Assembly: GCF_016907275.1 (NCBI RefSeq)
Contig: NZ_JAFBBP010000001.1
Coordinates: forward strand, 2,904,001-2,968,000
Length of the DNA stretch: 64,000 nt
Direction: 5' to 3'
From: Micromonospora luteifusca
GTDB taxonomy: Bacteria; Actinomycetota; Actinomycetes; Mycobacteriales; Micromonosporaceae
This document shows positions 14,902 to 22,860 of this stretch, one piece after another. The notes beneath the pieces were generated by a model, which had not been told where the DNA came from, ran no database searches, and saw only the letters and a program-made list of their open reading frames with translations. The translations under genes and the position numbers were made by a program. Numbering within the stretch: the first letter of the stretch is position 1; every line of letters starts with the position of its first letter.

Positions 14902-17343
14902 GTGAACTGGATGCGGAAACGTGACCACAATGTGCTGACCAACGCCGCATCGCTGCTCGTATGTGGCCTGTTGGCTGGCGTGGTGGTCGCTGCGGCGGCC
15001 TTCCCCGCAGTGGCGATGTCCGGCTTGGCCGCCAAGGCCGGCGCCGAGACATTCGGCGCCCTGCCCACGGAGCTGACGGTGGCCCGCGCGCCGCAGATCA
15101 GCTACCTGCTGGCCTCGGACGGCAAGACACCGCTCGCGACCATGTACGACGAGAACCGGCGCGACGTGAAGCTCGCCGACATCTCGCCGTACATGCAGAA
15201 GGCCATCATCGCGGCCGAGGACCATGACTTCTTCAAGCACAACGGCGTCGACATCAACGGTGTCGCGCGCGCGTTCGTCAACAACCAGAGCGAAGGCTCC
15301 GGCCGGCAGGGTGCTTCGACGCTGACCATGCAGTACGTCCGGCTGGCCATCGCCTACTCGGCCACCCACCCGGCCGACGTGGTCGCGGCGACCGAGGACA
15401 CCAGCGCACGCAAGCTTCGCGAGATGCGGCTGGCCCTCCAGGTCGACAAGGAATTCTCCAAGGAGGAGATCCTCACCCGCTACCTCAACCTCGCCTCGTT
15501 CGGCAACGGCGCGTACGGCATCTACGCCGCCAGCCAGGTCTACTTCGGTAAGCCGCCGAGCAAGCTCAAGATTGAGGAGGCGGCGCTGCTGGCCGGCATG
15601 GTCAAGGCGCCCACGACGAACGACCCGACCACCGAGGGGGGTTACCCCCGCGCACTGGACCGACGCGACTACGTCATCCAGAACATGGTCGACATCAAGG
15701 CCATCACCCAGCAGGAAGCCGACACGGCCAAGGCCGTCCCGCTCAAGGTGCAGGACAAGCGCACCCCCAACGGCTGCGTCGCCGCGAACGTCAACAGTTG
15801 GGGCTTCTTCTGCGACTACTTCTACCGCTGGTGGATGCAGCAGGAGACGTTCGGTTCGACCACGTACGACCGGGAGCGGCGGCTGAAGAGCGGCGGCTAC
15901 ACCGTCGTGACCTCGATCGACGTCAACGCGCAGAGGGCCGCGGACAAGGCGGTCCGCAAGGCCAAGAGCGAGAACAGCAAGGAAGCCGCGATGGTCGCGG
16001 TGGTCGAGCCCGGCAGTGGCCGGGTCCGGGCGCTCGCGGTCAACCGGCAGTTCAAGCTCGACGACCCGAAGAAGCCGACCAACAAGCTCTCCAGTAATCC
16101 GGCGAAGAGCAGGAAGGGCATCCGGGGCAACTACCCGGCAACCGTCAACCCACTGCTCACCGGCGGCGACGGCATCACCGGTTATCAGGCCGGCTCGACC
16201 TTCAAGATCTTCACGATCGTGGCGGCGCTGGAGAAGGGCATCCCGCTCAGCTACTCCATCAACGCGCCGCAGAGGTTCACGTCGGAATACATCATCGACC
16301 CCAGCAGCGACGCGGCCTGCCCTGGCACCCACTTCTACTGCCCGACCAACTCGGGCAAGAAGGCCGGCGGCGTGCAGAACATGTGGACGGCGTTCGGCCA
16401 GTCGATCAACACCTACTTCGTGCCGCTTCAGCAGCAGGTCGGTGCGGAGAACGTGGTCAAGGCCGCCAAGCGGCTGGGCATCAACTTCCGTTCCGAGGAG
16501 GATCTGGGCCTGGAGAAGGGGGCGCACCAGTGGGGCGCCTTCACCCTGGGTGTCTCGCAGACCACCCCGCTGGATCTGGCCAACGCCTACGCCACACTGG
16601 CCGCCGACGGCACCTTCTGTGAGCCGATCCCGGTGCAGGAGATCCGCGACCCGGAGGGCAACAAGCTCGACATCGCCAACCCGCGTTGCGAGAAGCGGGT
16701 CAGCACCGAGGTGGCCCGCGCCGCGGTGGACGCGGCCCGATGCCCGGTCGGTGACAACTCCTCCACCAGCAAGTGCGGCAGCAGCCGCACTGCCGGCAAC
16801 GTACGCAGCGACGTCGGTTATCCGGTGGCCGGCAAGTCCGGCACCACCGACTCGGAGAAGACCGCCGCCCTGGTCGCGATGACCAAGCAGTACGCGGTCG
16901 CCGGCATCATGGCCGACCCGGACTGGCCGCAGACCAACGTCGAGATGAAGCACGCGGAGCATGACGGCATCAACCCTCCGGTCTGGGAGACGCTGCGGGA
17001 CGCGATGAAGGGCAAGAAGGCGATCCCGTTCGATCCGCCGGGCCAGAAGATCTCCGAGGGTGACCAGCGCAGCATCCCCGACGTGAAGTGCATTTCGGTG
17101 GAGCAGGCGAGGAACCGGCTCAAGGGTGCCAGCTTCGAGCCGGTCGTCTCCAGCACGAAGATCGCCTCACCCTGCAAGGCGGGCGAGGCGGCAGGCACCA
17201 GCCCGGACGGACGCACCATCAAGGGTGGCGTGGTCACCATCCAGGTCAGCAGCGGTGCCGGTGCGACCCTGCCGGGCAACCCCCCCACCGGGCAGCCCGG
17301 CGGTCGACCCGGTGGTCGCCCCGGTGGTCGCCCGGGCGGCTGA
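14902..17343 (+). CDS. ponA2: Bifunctional class A penicillin-binding protein with PASTA domain
   Basis: This 813-aa peptidoglycan synthase has an N-terminal membrane helix at about 13-35. The GT51 glycosyltransferase domain has catalytic E106 in EDHDFFKHNG and the GASTLTMQ motif. The transpeptidase domain has S432-T-F-K435, S501-I-N503 and K645-S-G. A single PASTA domain follows (SIPDVKCISVEQARNRL onward), then a Gly/Pro/Arg tail with GGRPGGRPGG repeats. It polymerises and cross-links peptidoglycan at the outer membrane face. Length and domain order match mycobacterial PonA2, and the neighbourhood agrees. The leaderless GTG start is supported by TACCCT. Confidence 0.95.
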   Translation: MNWMRKRDHNVLTNAASLLVCGLLAGVVVAAAAFPAVAMSGLAAKAGAETFGALPTELTVARAPQISYLLASDGKTPLATMYDENRRDVKLADISPYMQKAIIAAEDHDFFKHNGVDINGVARAFVNNQSEGSGRQGASTLTMQYVRLAIAYSATHPADVVAATEDTSARKLREMRLALQVDKEFSKEEILTRYLNLASFGNGAYGIYAASQVYFGKPPSKLKIEEAALLAGMVKAPTTNDPTTEGGYPRALDRRDYVIQNMVDIKAITQQEADTAKAVPLKVQDKRTPNGCVAANVNSWGFFCDYFYRWWMQQETFGSTTYDRERRLKSGGYTVVTSIDVNAQRAADKAVRKAKSENSKEAAMVAVVEPGSGRVRALAVNRQFKLDDPKKPTNKLSSNPAKSRKGIRGNYPATVNPLLTGGDGITGYQAGSTFKIFTIVAALEKGIPLSYSINAPQRFTSEYIIDPSSDAACPGTHFYCPTNSGKKAGGVQNMWTAFGQSINTYFVPLQQQVGAENVVKAAKRLGINFRSEEDLGLEKGAHQWGAFTLGVSQTTPLDLANAYATLAADGTFCEPIPVQEIRDPEGNKLDIANPRCEKRVSTEVARAAVDAARCPVGDNSSTSKCGSSRTAGNVRSDVGYPVAGKSGTTDSEKTAALVAMTKQYAVAGIMADPDWPQTNVEMKHAEHDGINPPVWETLRDAMKGKKAIPFDPPGQKISEGDQRSIPDVKCISVEQARNRLKGASFEPVVSSTKIASPCKAGEAAGTSPDGRTIKGGVVTIQVSSGAGATLPGNPPTGQPGGRPGGRPGGRPGG

Positions 17344-17361
17344 GCCGAACCAGTAGGACAC

Positions 17362-17397
17362 AACGGGCGGGCACCCTCTGCGGGCGCCCGCCCGTTT
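17362..17397 (+). terminator. Intrinsic terminator of ponA2
   Basis: An 11-bp perfect stem, AACGGGCGGGC paired with GCCCGCCCGTT, is followed by a short T run (TTT), 18 nt after the ponA2 stop codon. Confidence 0.75.
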
Positions 17398-17484
17398 CGT
17401 CTGTCCGGACTACGGCTGGCCGCGGCTACCGCCGCTGATCCAAGGCCGGCGATCTCGACGCCGCCGACCGGGGGTGCCGGCGAG

Positions 17485-17940
17485 TCAGAGGCCGAGCTGT
17501 CGGCGTACCTCGGCGGCCACCCGACCACCCTCGGCCTGGCCCGCCACCGCCGCCTGGGCCGCCTTCATGGCCGGGCCCATCTGGGCCTTACCGGTGAAGC
17601 CGCCCGCGGCGAGCGCCCCCGCCACCAGCTCGGTCAGCTCGGCGTCGGCGAGCTGCTTGGGCAGGTAGCGGTCCAACACCTCACCCTCGGCGCTCTCCTT
17701 CGCAGCCTGCTCGGCGCGGCCGGCGTCGGCGAAGGCGGTGGCTGCCTCCCGGCGCTTCTTGGCCTCCTTGGTCAGCACCGCGAGCACCTCGTCATCGGTG
17801 AGCTCGCGCTTGGCCTTGCCGGCGACCTCGGCGGTGCCGACGGCAGCCAGGGCCATCCGCAGCGTGGAGGTGGTCAGCTCGTCGCGCGCCTTGAGCGCGG
17901 AACGCATGTCGGCAGTGAGGCGGTCCTTCAGCGTGCTCAT
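17485..17940 (-). CDS. GatB/YqeY domain protein
   Basis: This 151-aa stand-alone YqeY-type protein is the helical tRNA-binding domain related to the C-terminus of GatB. Typical features are MSTLKDRLTADMRSALKARD, a central helix with LTKEAKKRREAATAF, the LDRYLPKQL motif and an A/G-rich end (GKAQMGPAMKAA). Its precise role is unknown, perhaps in tRNA-dependent amidation or RNA binding. It is divergent from the phosphoesterase gene: only 25 bases separate the start codons and the two predicted -10 boxes overlap. TAGTTT lies 8 nt before its ATG. Confidence 0.9.
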   Translation of the reverse strand: MSTLKDRLTADMRSALKARDELTTSTLRMALAAVGTAEVAGKAKRELTDDEVLAVLTKEAKKRREAATAFADAGRAEQAAKESAEGEVLDRYLPKQLADAELTELVAGALAAGGFTGKAQMGPAMKAAQAAVAGQAEGGRVAAEVRRQLGL

Positions 17941-17948
17941 GGACGGTC

Positions 17949-17958
17949 AAACTACCCT
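17949..17958. promoter_or_regulatory. Back-to-back overlapping -10 boxes
   Basis: The minus-strand -10 TAGTTT (8 nt before the yqeY-like ATG) and the plus-strand -10 TACCCT (7 nt before the phosphoesterase ATG) share their two terminal bases, TA. The two promoters should exclude each other. Confidence 0.6.
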
Positions 17959-17965
17959 GAACGCC

Positions 17966-18859
17966 ATGCGAAAGCGCACACTATTCCGGCTTGCGGCCGG
18001 AACCGCCACGGTCGGCGCGGCCACCCTCGCGTACGCGTCGCTCATCGAGCGCAACATGTTCACCCTGCGGCGGTACGACGTGCCGGTGCTGCCGGCCGAC
18101 GCGGAGCCGCTGCGCGTGCTGCACCTGTCGGACCTGCACATGATGCCCGACCAGGCGCGCAAGCAGCGCTGGGTGGCGTCGCTGGCCGCCCTCGACCCCG
18201 ACCTGGTGGTGGTGACCGGCGACAACATGGCGCACCCGGACGCGGTTCCCGGAGTGCTGCGGGCTTTGCAACCGCTGCTGGACTACCCGGGCGCGTTCGT
18301 GTTCGGCTCCAACGACTACACCGGGCCGGTGTTGAAGAACCCGTTCACCTACTTCCTGCCCGACCGGGAGTACACCGAGGGCGTCGAGCTGCCCTACGAG
18401 GAACTGCGTCAGGTGTTCACCGGCGCCGGCTGGGTGGACCTCAACAACGCCCGGACCATGCTGAAGGCCGGCGGTCGGCAGCTCGACCTGGTCGGCGTGG
18501 ACGACCCCCACATCGAGCGGGACGACTACCCGTCGGTCGCCGGCCCGGTCTCGTCCTCGGCCGACCTGTCGATCGCGCTGGCGCACTCCCCTGAGCCGCG
18601 GGTGCTGGACCAGATGGCCGCGGACAGCTTCGGGCTGCTGCTGGCCGGGCACACCCACGGCGGTCAGGTCTGCGTACCGGGCTTCGGGGCGCTGGTGACC
18701 AACTGCGGCCTGCCCCGCTCGATGGCGCGCGGTCTGCACCGGTGGCCGGGCTCGGACTCCTGGCTGCACGTCTCCGCCGGCCTCGGCACCCACCCGACGG
18801 CTCCGGTCCGCTTTGCCTGCCCCCCGGAGGCCAGCATCCTCACCCTCATCCCCCGCTGA
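17966..18859 (+). CDS. Membrane-anchored metallophosphoesterase (Rv3683/YkuE type)
   Basis: This 297-aa calcineurin-like phosphoesterase has an N-terminal hydrophobic segment (about 8-28) acting as membrane anchor or Tat/Sec signal. All metal-binding motifs are present: DLHM (D-x-H), TGDN, GSND in place of GNHE, and AGHTHGGQ. It probably cleaves phosphate esters or diesters such as lipid-linked or nucleotide substrates outside the cell; the substrate is not evident. ATG 17966 is supported by TACCCT 7 nt upstream. In mycobacteria the equivalent gene also follows ponA2. Confidence 0.88.
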   Translation: MRKRTLFRLAAGTATVGAATLAYASLIERNMFTLRRYDVPVLPADAEPLRVLHLSDLHMMPDQARKQRWVASLAALDPDLVVVTGDNMAHPDAVPGVLRALQPLLDYPGAFVFGSNDYTGPVLKNPFTYFLPDREYTEGVELPYEELRQVFTGAGWVDLNNARTMLKAGGRQLDLVGVDDPHIERDDYPSVAGPVSSSADLSIALAHSPEPRVLDQMAADSFGLLLAGHTHGGQVCVPGFGALVTNCGLPRSMARGLHRWPGSDSWLHVSAGLGTHPTAPVRFACPPEASILTLIPR

Positions 18860-18893
18860 CCCAGGCTGCCCGCCGCCCCGCCGCCCCGCCGCC

Positions 18894-18951
18894 TCCCCCG
18901 CTCCCCCGCTCCCCCGCTCCCCCGCTCCCCCGCTTCCCCGCTTCCCCGCTT
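18894..18951. repeat. Short tandem repeat of CCCCGCT-type units
   Basis: Roughly eight 7-bp units drifting from CCCCGCT to TCCCCGCT run directly into palindromic element A. A comparable 7-bp array precedes element B near 28.45 kb. Confidence 0.6.
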
Positions 18952-18952
18952 C

Positions 18953-19030
18953 AAGATCCGCGCACCATCGGGGATGTTGCTGCCTCGGCGCGTCGTGAGG
19001 CAGCAACATCCCGGAAGTTGTCCGGATCTT
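18953..19030. repeat. Double-palindrome intergenic element A
   Basis: Outer ends AAGATCCG and CGGATCTT enclose a perfect 16-bp inverted repeat (GGGATGTTGCTGCCTC and its complement) with a 10-nt loop. The whole element, read in reverse, aligns with element B at 28.49-28.56 kb. It may also fold as a hairpin downstream of the phosphoesterase gene. Confidence 0.75.
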
Positions 19031-19070
19031 GACCACTCCGAGCAGGGTCGGGGCGGCGGGGGTACCGAGT

Positions 19071-19098
19071 TTGACCATCGGGTCGGGTGGGCTACTAT
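19071..19098 (+). promoter_or_regulatory. Promoter of tRNA-Pro
   Basis: TTGACC, a 16-nt spacer and TACTAT match the vegetative sigma consensus and end about 14 nt before the mature tRNA. Confidence 0.7.
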
Positions 19099-19112
19099 TT
19101 GTCGGCACGCCT

Positions 19113-19186
<74 letters not shown>

Positions 19187-19197
19187 CCGAGATGGGC

Positions 19198-19234
19198 AGG
19201 GCCAGGTGAGAGGTCATCTCACCTGGCCCTTTGT
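19198..19234 (+). terminator. Intrinsic terminator after tRNA-Pro
   Basis: A perfect 14-bp stem (AGGGCCAGGTGAGA and its complement) with a 5-nt loop is followed by TTTGTC. Confidence 0.85.
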
Positions 19235-19395
19235 CATATCCGGCGCGATCTGATTCGTCGACCTGCGCCGCTGCCGGCCCGCCCTCCTGTCACAGCGGCT
19301 CGACCAGATCGTTCGGTGCTGACCGCACTATCCGGCGGATAACTTGCGGGGCGTGTCGCGGGTGATGCCCGCGCCGGGCAGCTGGGAGGGCACGA

Positions 19396-20010
19396 ATGCT
19401 GGGAACGGACCTGAGACGACAACTCGCCGACCGGTTCCGCGAGGTCAATGGTGAACATCCGATGACCGGGGCCGACGATGCGTACGTCAGCGGCCAGTTC
19501 GTCGTCTTGGAGGAATTGTGCGTGATCCAGGACCGCGACATCGACGAGGTTCGTCGGCTGATGTTGGAGCGCCGGCTGCCGCTTCCCGGGTACCTGCGCT
19601 CAGACGATGCCGAGATGGTGCCGTCTGACCTGTTCGTTCCAGCGCAGGAAGCAGGTGGCGTGGACCAGCTTGAGACCTGGTTCACTGCGCACTGGGCTGA
19701 CTCGGCAACTGGCCGGGAGGAGTGGAATTCCTACCTCAGCGGACAGTACGTCTGCCTGCACTCCGTCACACCGACCACCATCCAGCGCAAGGATTACCTG
19801 ACGGCGGCGATCAGCGCAGCTCCGAACGAGCCGGACGCCGGTTCAGCGCAGTGGTCCGAACGGCTGCACGCTTTCATCGACGAACTCGATGCGTTGGAGC
19901 CTGCATTCACTGCTTATGACCGTCTCCGCTTCGGTGGCCCCACCTCCCGCGACACCTGCATCGATGCGATGCGAGCACGGTTTCCCCGCCCGGTGCAGGC
20001 CAACAGGTAG
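19396..20010 (+). CDS. Hypothetical protein, possibly DUF6058-like
   Basis: This 204-aa soluble acidic protein has no signal peptide or membrane helix. It contains DDAYVSGQFVVLEELC near the N-terminus and LSGQYVCLHSVTP in the middle, an internal echo (YxSGQxVxL) that suggests a duplicated fold. LPLPGYLRSDDAEMVP resembles DUF6058-type proteins, but this is a tentative memory match. A good ribosome-binding site (GGGAGGG) precedes the ATG. Its coding GC is a little lower than its neighbours', which may mean recent acquisition beside the tRNA gene. Confidence 0.55.
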   Translation: MLGTDLRRQLADRFREVNGEHPMTGADDAYVSGQFVVLEELCVIQDRDIDEVRRLMLERRLPLPGYLRSDDAEMVPSDLFVPAQEAGGVDQLETWFTAHWADSATGREEWNSYLSGQYVCLHSVTPTTIQRKDYLTAAISAAPNEPDAGSAQWSERLHAFIDELDALEPAFTAYDRLRFGGPTSRDTCIDAMRARFPRPVQANR

Positions 20011-20038
20011 GTGGAGCCGAGGGACCGCCCTCGACCGC

Positions 20039-20461
20039 TTACCGCGTGCGGCTGGTGAGCTGCTGGTAGACCTCGAGCGCGTTGCGCTCGACACGGTTCG
20101 ACAGCAGCATGCCGTCCTCGCGTACGGCCCAGACGGCCGTGCCGAACATCTCGAGTGGCGCGCCGTCGGGGGTGGTTCCGAACACGCCGTTGTTGTTGCC
20201 GGTCAAGCGGAAGGTGGAGGCCACGCGCGAACCGTCGTGACTCTCGAACGAGTCGATGACGTTGAAATCGAGGTTGTCGATGACCGCGCTGAAGCCCCGC
20301 ACCCACTCCTTGAAGCGAGCGCGCGACTCGATGCGCTTGCCGCCGGAGATGAGGACGAAATCCTCCACCACGAGTTCGTCGATGGCGTCGTAGTCCTGCG
20401 GCGCCTGCCAAACACGCGCCCAGAAGTTGTGCACGGCGTCGACACCGGAACGTTTGGTCAC
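20039..20461 (-). CDS. SnoaL-like / nuclear transport factor 2 fold protein
   Basis: This 140-aa protein of the NTF2-like superfamily is recognised by the opening helix DAVHNFWARVWQAPQDYDAIDELVV region, the VEDFVLISGG strand and FKEWVRGFSAVIDNLDF. A terminal sheet with ASTFRLTGNNNGVFG follows. Members are small cyclases, isomerases or ligand-binding proteins; the reaction is not inferable. The GTG start follows GAGGGG by about 9 nt. It is convergent with the preceding gene and divergent from the ECF sigma gene. Confidence 0.7.
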   Translation of the reverse strand: MTKRSGVDAVHNFWARVWQAPQDYDAIDELVVEDFVLISGGKRIESRARFKEWVRGFSAVIDNLDFNVIDSFESHDGSRVASTFRLTGNNNGVFGTTPDGAPLEMFGTAVWAVREDGMLLSNRVERNALEVYQQLTSRTR

Positions 20462-20788
20462 GCTGTTCAGCCCCTCACAAGCGGAAGGCCCGCAGACGGG
20501 TAACCCTGTGAATGATCTCGAAGGGGGCACCTTCCAGGGTTGTCGCTGTCAGGTATCGGGACCTTGCTTACAGTAGTCAACCCGGCGACGCCTTGAGCCC
20601 GGAATCCGGGGTTTGAGCAAGACCGGACGAGCAGCGCTGGGCACCGCTGACTGCTGTCCTGCAGAGCCCTAGGGATCAAGGAGCGGCGTCCCGCTGGCAG
20701 CAGGGCTCTCCTGACGCAACTGCTGCCGGCTTTCAACCTTTCGAGCCCCGACGGAGTCGTGATGGGTAACCAATCGAGGCGAGGGCTT
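20462..20788. other. Divergent intergenic region upstream of the ECF sigma gene
   Basis: The region carries the ribosome-binding site of the SnoaL-like gene at its left and ECF sigma leader sequence at its right. It includes candidate starts GTG 20759 and ATG 20762. The middle is lower in GC than average and has no supported gene, RNA or clear ECF-type promoter. Confidence 0.35.
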
Positions 20789-21355
20789 ATGGCAGCTGAC
20801 GACGAGCATTTTCGCGAGTTCGTCGATACGCGCTACATCGATCTCTTGCGCGTGGCGTACCACCTCACCGGATCCGCGCAGGATGCCGAGGATCTGGTGC
20901 AGGCGGCGCTGGTGAAAGTGATGCGCCGGTGGCGAAGGGTCGACGATCCGATGGCCTACCTGCGGCGGGTCATGATCAACCAACACATCAGCACCTGGCG
21001 CCGCCACCGGATGCACGAGGTGGTGACGGCGATCCTGCCGGACCGGTCCACCCGGGACATGACAGATGCGGTGACGGAACGGCACGCCCTCTACGAGGCG
21101 ATGCGGGCGCTGACGCCCCGCACCCGGGCCGTGATCGTGCTGCGGTACGTGGTTGATCTGCCGGAGGCGGAGGTTGCAGCCACCCTCGGCTGCTCCGTCG
21201 GATCGGTCAAGAGCCGCGCATCACGAGGACTGGCTCGCCTGCGTCTGGCCCTGGCGCCGGACGCGTCACCGTCGACACAGGTGCCGATCTCGACATCAGC
21301 GGCAGCTGATCCAGCGCCGACCGGTATGACGAAGATGACGGGGGCAACGCCGTGA
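20789..21355 (+). CDS. ECF RNA polymerase sigma factor, actinobacterial SigE-like family
   Basis: This 188-aa sigma factor has region 2 (FREFVDTRYIDLLRVAYHLTGS and the DAEDLVQAALVKV -10 recognition helix) and region 4 (LTPRTRAVIVLRYVVDLPEAE with the VGSVKSRASRGLARL DNA-binding helix). A Ser/Thr/Pro-rich tail extends past region 4. It directs RNA polymerase to stress promoters. ATG 20789 gives the usual family N-terminus (AADDEHFREF) and has GAGG about 9 nt upstream; GTG 20759 and ATG 20762 are alternatives. The stop overlaps the next gene (GTGA), so a membrane partner is co-translated. Confidence 0.9.
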   Translation: MAADDEHFREFVDTRYIDLLRVAYHLTGSAQDAEDLVQAALVKVMRRWRRVDDPMAYLRRVMINQHISTWRRHRMHEVVTAILPDRSTRDMTDAVTERHALYEAMRALTPRTRAVIVLRYVVDLPEAEVAATLGCSVGSVKSRASRGLARLRLALAPDASPSTQVPISTSAAADPAPTGMTKMTGATP

Positions 21356-22806
21356 CTGTCGACAAGGAGCTGAGCCGGGCCCTGGCCGAGCTGACCAGGA
21401 CCCTGACCCCACGACCCGATCCGTACGGTCGCGCCAGGGCGCGGTACCGACGGATGCGGCAACGACGCCTCGGCGGGCTGGCCCTGGCCCTCGTGGTCTC
21501 CGTGGGCGGCGCGGCCTTCGCCGTCGCCGGCCCAGGCCGGACCACCCAGCCGCCACCAGCCGACTCGACCGAGCCCTTCGCACACGTGCTGGCGTGGTCG
21601 GACAAACTGCTCCAGTCGCCGCCGCGCGGTGCAGTGGCCCAGGACAGCACCTATATCGGGCAACTCTCCGAACTCCTGTTGGCCACCCAGCGCAGGGGGG
21701 AACTCCCTCGACTGACGGTGCCGGTGAGCACGGTGAAGGTCCTCTTCGCCGACGACGTCGACGGCCAGCGGATCGCGCTCGCCGCGTTCGTCCGAGACCA
21801 GCCCGATCCGGCCACCGGCTGGCCGAGCGCAGCCGTGTGGTTGGTCGCCGAGGAGGGTGCCAGCGCCCAGAAGCTGGCCAGCACCGCCGCCGCCCGGGGT
21901 ACGAGCGACGCGCTGGAACCCTACGAGAGCCTGGCCGTGGACGATCCGTCGAGTCCGGGGAAGGCGGTACACGTGGCGATCGCACCGGCCGGCTGTGCCT
22001 TCCTCAGCTCACCGCTGCCCACCGACGCGTTCCGGTGGACCCCGGAGGCGACCGGGTCCTACCTGATCCGCACGCCGCAGACCCAGCGACCCGAGTGGTG
22101 GCGGGTCGACTGCGGCACTGTCACTCGCAAGATGACCCCCGGGCCGGGTTCGCTGGGAGTTGAGCCGATCACCGACGCCCAGCTCGCGACCGCGATGTCC
22201 CGCGTACGCGGCAGTGCCACGGAGCAGCGTGCCCGAGAGTTGGTGGATCAGTACGCCCAGTCCGAGGGCTACCGACTGAGCGGCCTCCCGAAGGTGGTGT
22301 GGGGTGGGCACGTTGCTGGCATCCCGAGCGGCACGATCGACGGGTCGCCGAGCGCCGGGAAGCCGTCGACGGAGAGCGCCACGGTGACGGTCCTGGCTGC
22401 TCCCACCGTCGGTGGCGGCTGGGTCGGCGAGGTGACGATCGACCCCGATCAACCAAGGTCCGACGGCGCGGTCAGCACCAGCACCTATTTCACCGTGGCG
22501 ACAGACCCGACCGATCCCGCAGGCCTGCTGGCCGTGTCGTTGGACGGTGACGCAGCCGGTGGCGAGGGCCCGCAGGCCCTGCTCGTGGTGGCGCCAGCCG
22601 CCGCCACCACGGTACGGGTCCGGTCAGCCGGGCGAGTGGCGGCGACTGCGGTCAGCGGCTCCGGGGCGCTGCTGACCGTGCCTCGCCCGACTGCGGGCCT
22701 CGTCGTGGAGGCGCTCGACGCGTCCGGCGGCACGCTCGCGACCGGACAGGTGGCCAAGGCGGGTGGACTGCAGACACTCAAAGTCGACGCCTGGAACCAG
22801 GAGTGA
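21352..22806 (+). CDS. Single-pass membrane protein co-translated with the ECF sigma factor
   Basis: This 484-aa protein has a short cytoplasmic N-terminus of about 40 residues, one membrane helix (about 41-61) and a large external domain. The position, the GTGA overlap and the topology fit an anti-sigma factor or sigma-associated sensor. However, the N-terminal segment lacks the HxxxCxxC zinc anti-sigma motif, and its few charged helices (DKELSRALAELTRTL) would have to bind sigma. The external part contains repeated beta-rich stretches and no recognised domain. The regulatory role is inferred from context only. Confidence 0.65.
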   Translation: MTVDKELSRALAELTRTLTPRPDPYGRARARYRRMRQRRLGGLALALVVSVGGAAFAVAGPGRTTQPPPADSTEPFAHVLAWSDKLLQSPPRGAVAQDSTYIGQLSELLLATQRRGELPRLTVPVSTVKVLFADDVDGQRIALAAFVRDQPDPATGWPSAAVWLVAEEGASAQKLASTAAARGTSDALEPYESLAVDDPSSPGKAVHVAIAPAGCAFLSSPLPTDAFRWTPEATGSYLIRTPQTQRPEWWRVDCGTVTRKMTPGPGSLGVEPITDAQLATAMSRVRGSATEQRARELVDQYAQSEGYRLSGLPKVVWGGHVAGIPSGTIDGSPSAGKPSTESATVTVLAAPTVGGGWVGEVTIDPDQPRSDGAVSTSTYFTVATDPTDPAGLLAVSLDGDAAGGEGPQALLVVAPAAATTVRVRSAGRVAATAVSGSGALLTVPRPTAGLVVEALDASGGTLATGQVAKAGGLQTLKVDAWNQE

Positions 22807-22846
22807 ACTGCCGACACGGGTGACGTCGGCCGGGCCCCCCACTGAC

Positions 22847-22852
22847 TAGCAT
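22847..22852 (+). promoter_or_regulatory. -10 box of a leaderless promoter for the LAL regulator
   Basis: TAGCAT lies 8 nt before the ATG, with no ribosome-binding site in between. Confidence 0.5.
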
Positions 22853-22860
22853 CGACCTCG

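Noticed and set aside
20467..20736. 89-codon minus-strand open frame upstream of the ECF sigma gene
   Set aside because: No ribosome-binding site, low-complexity basic composition, no recognisable domain, and it overlaps the leaders of two divergent genes.
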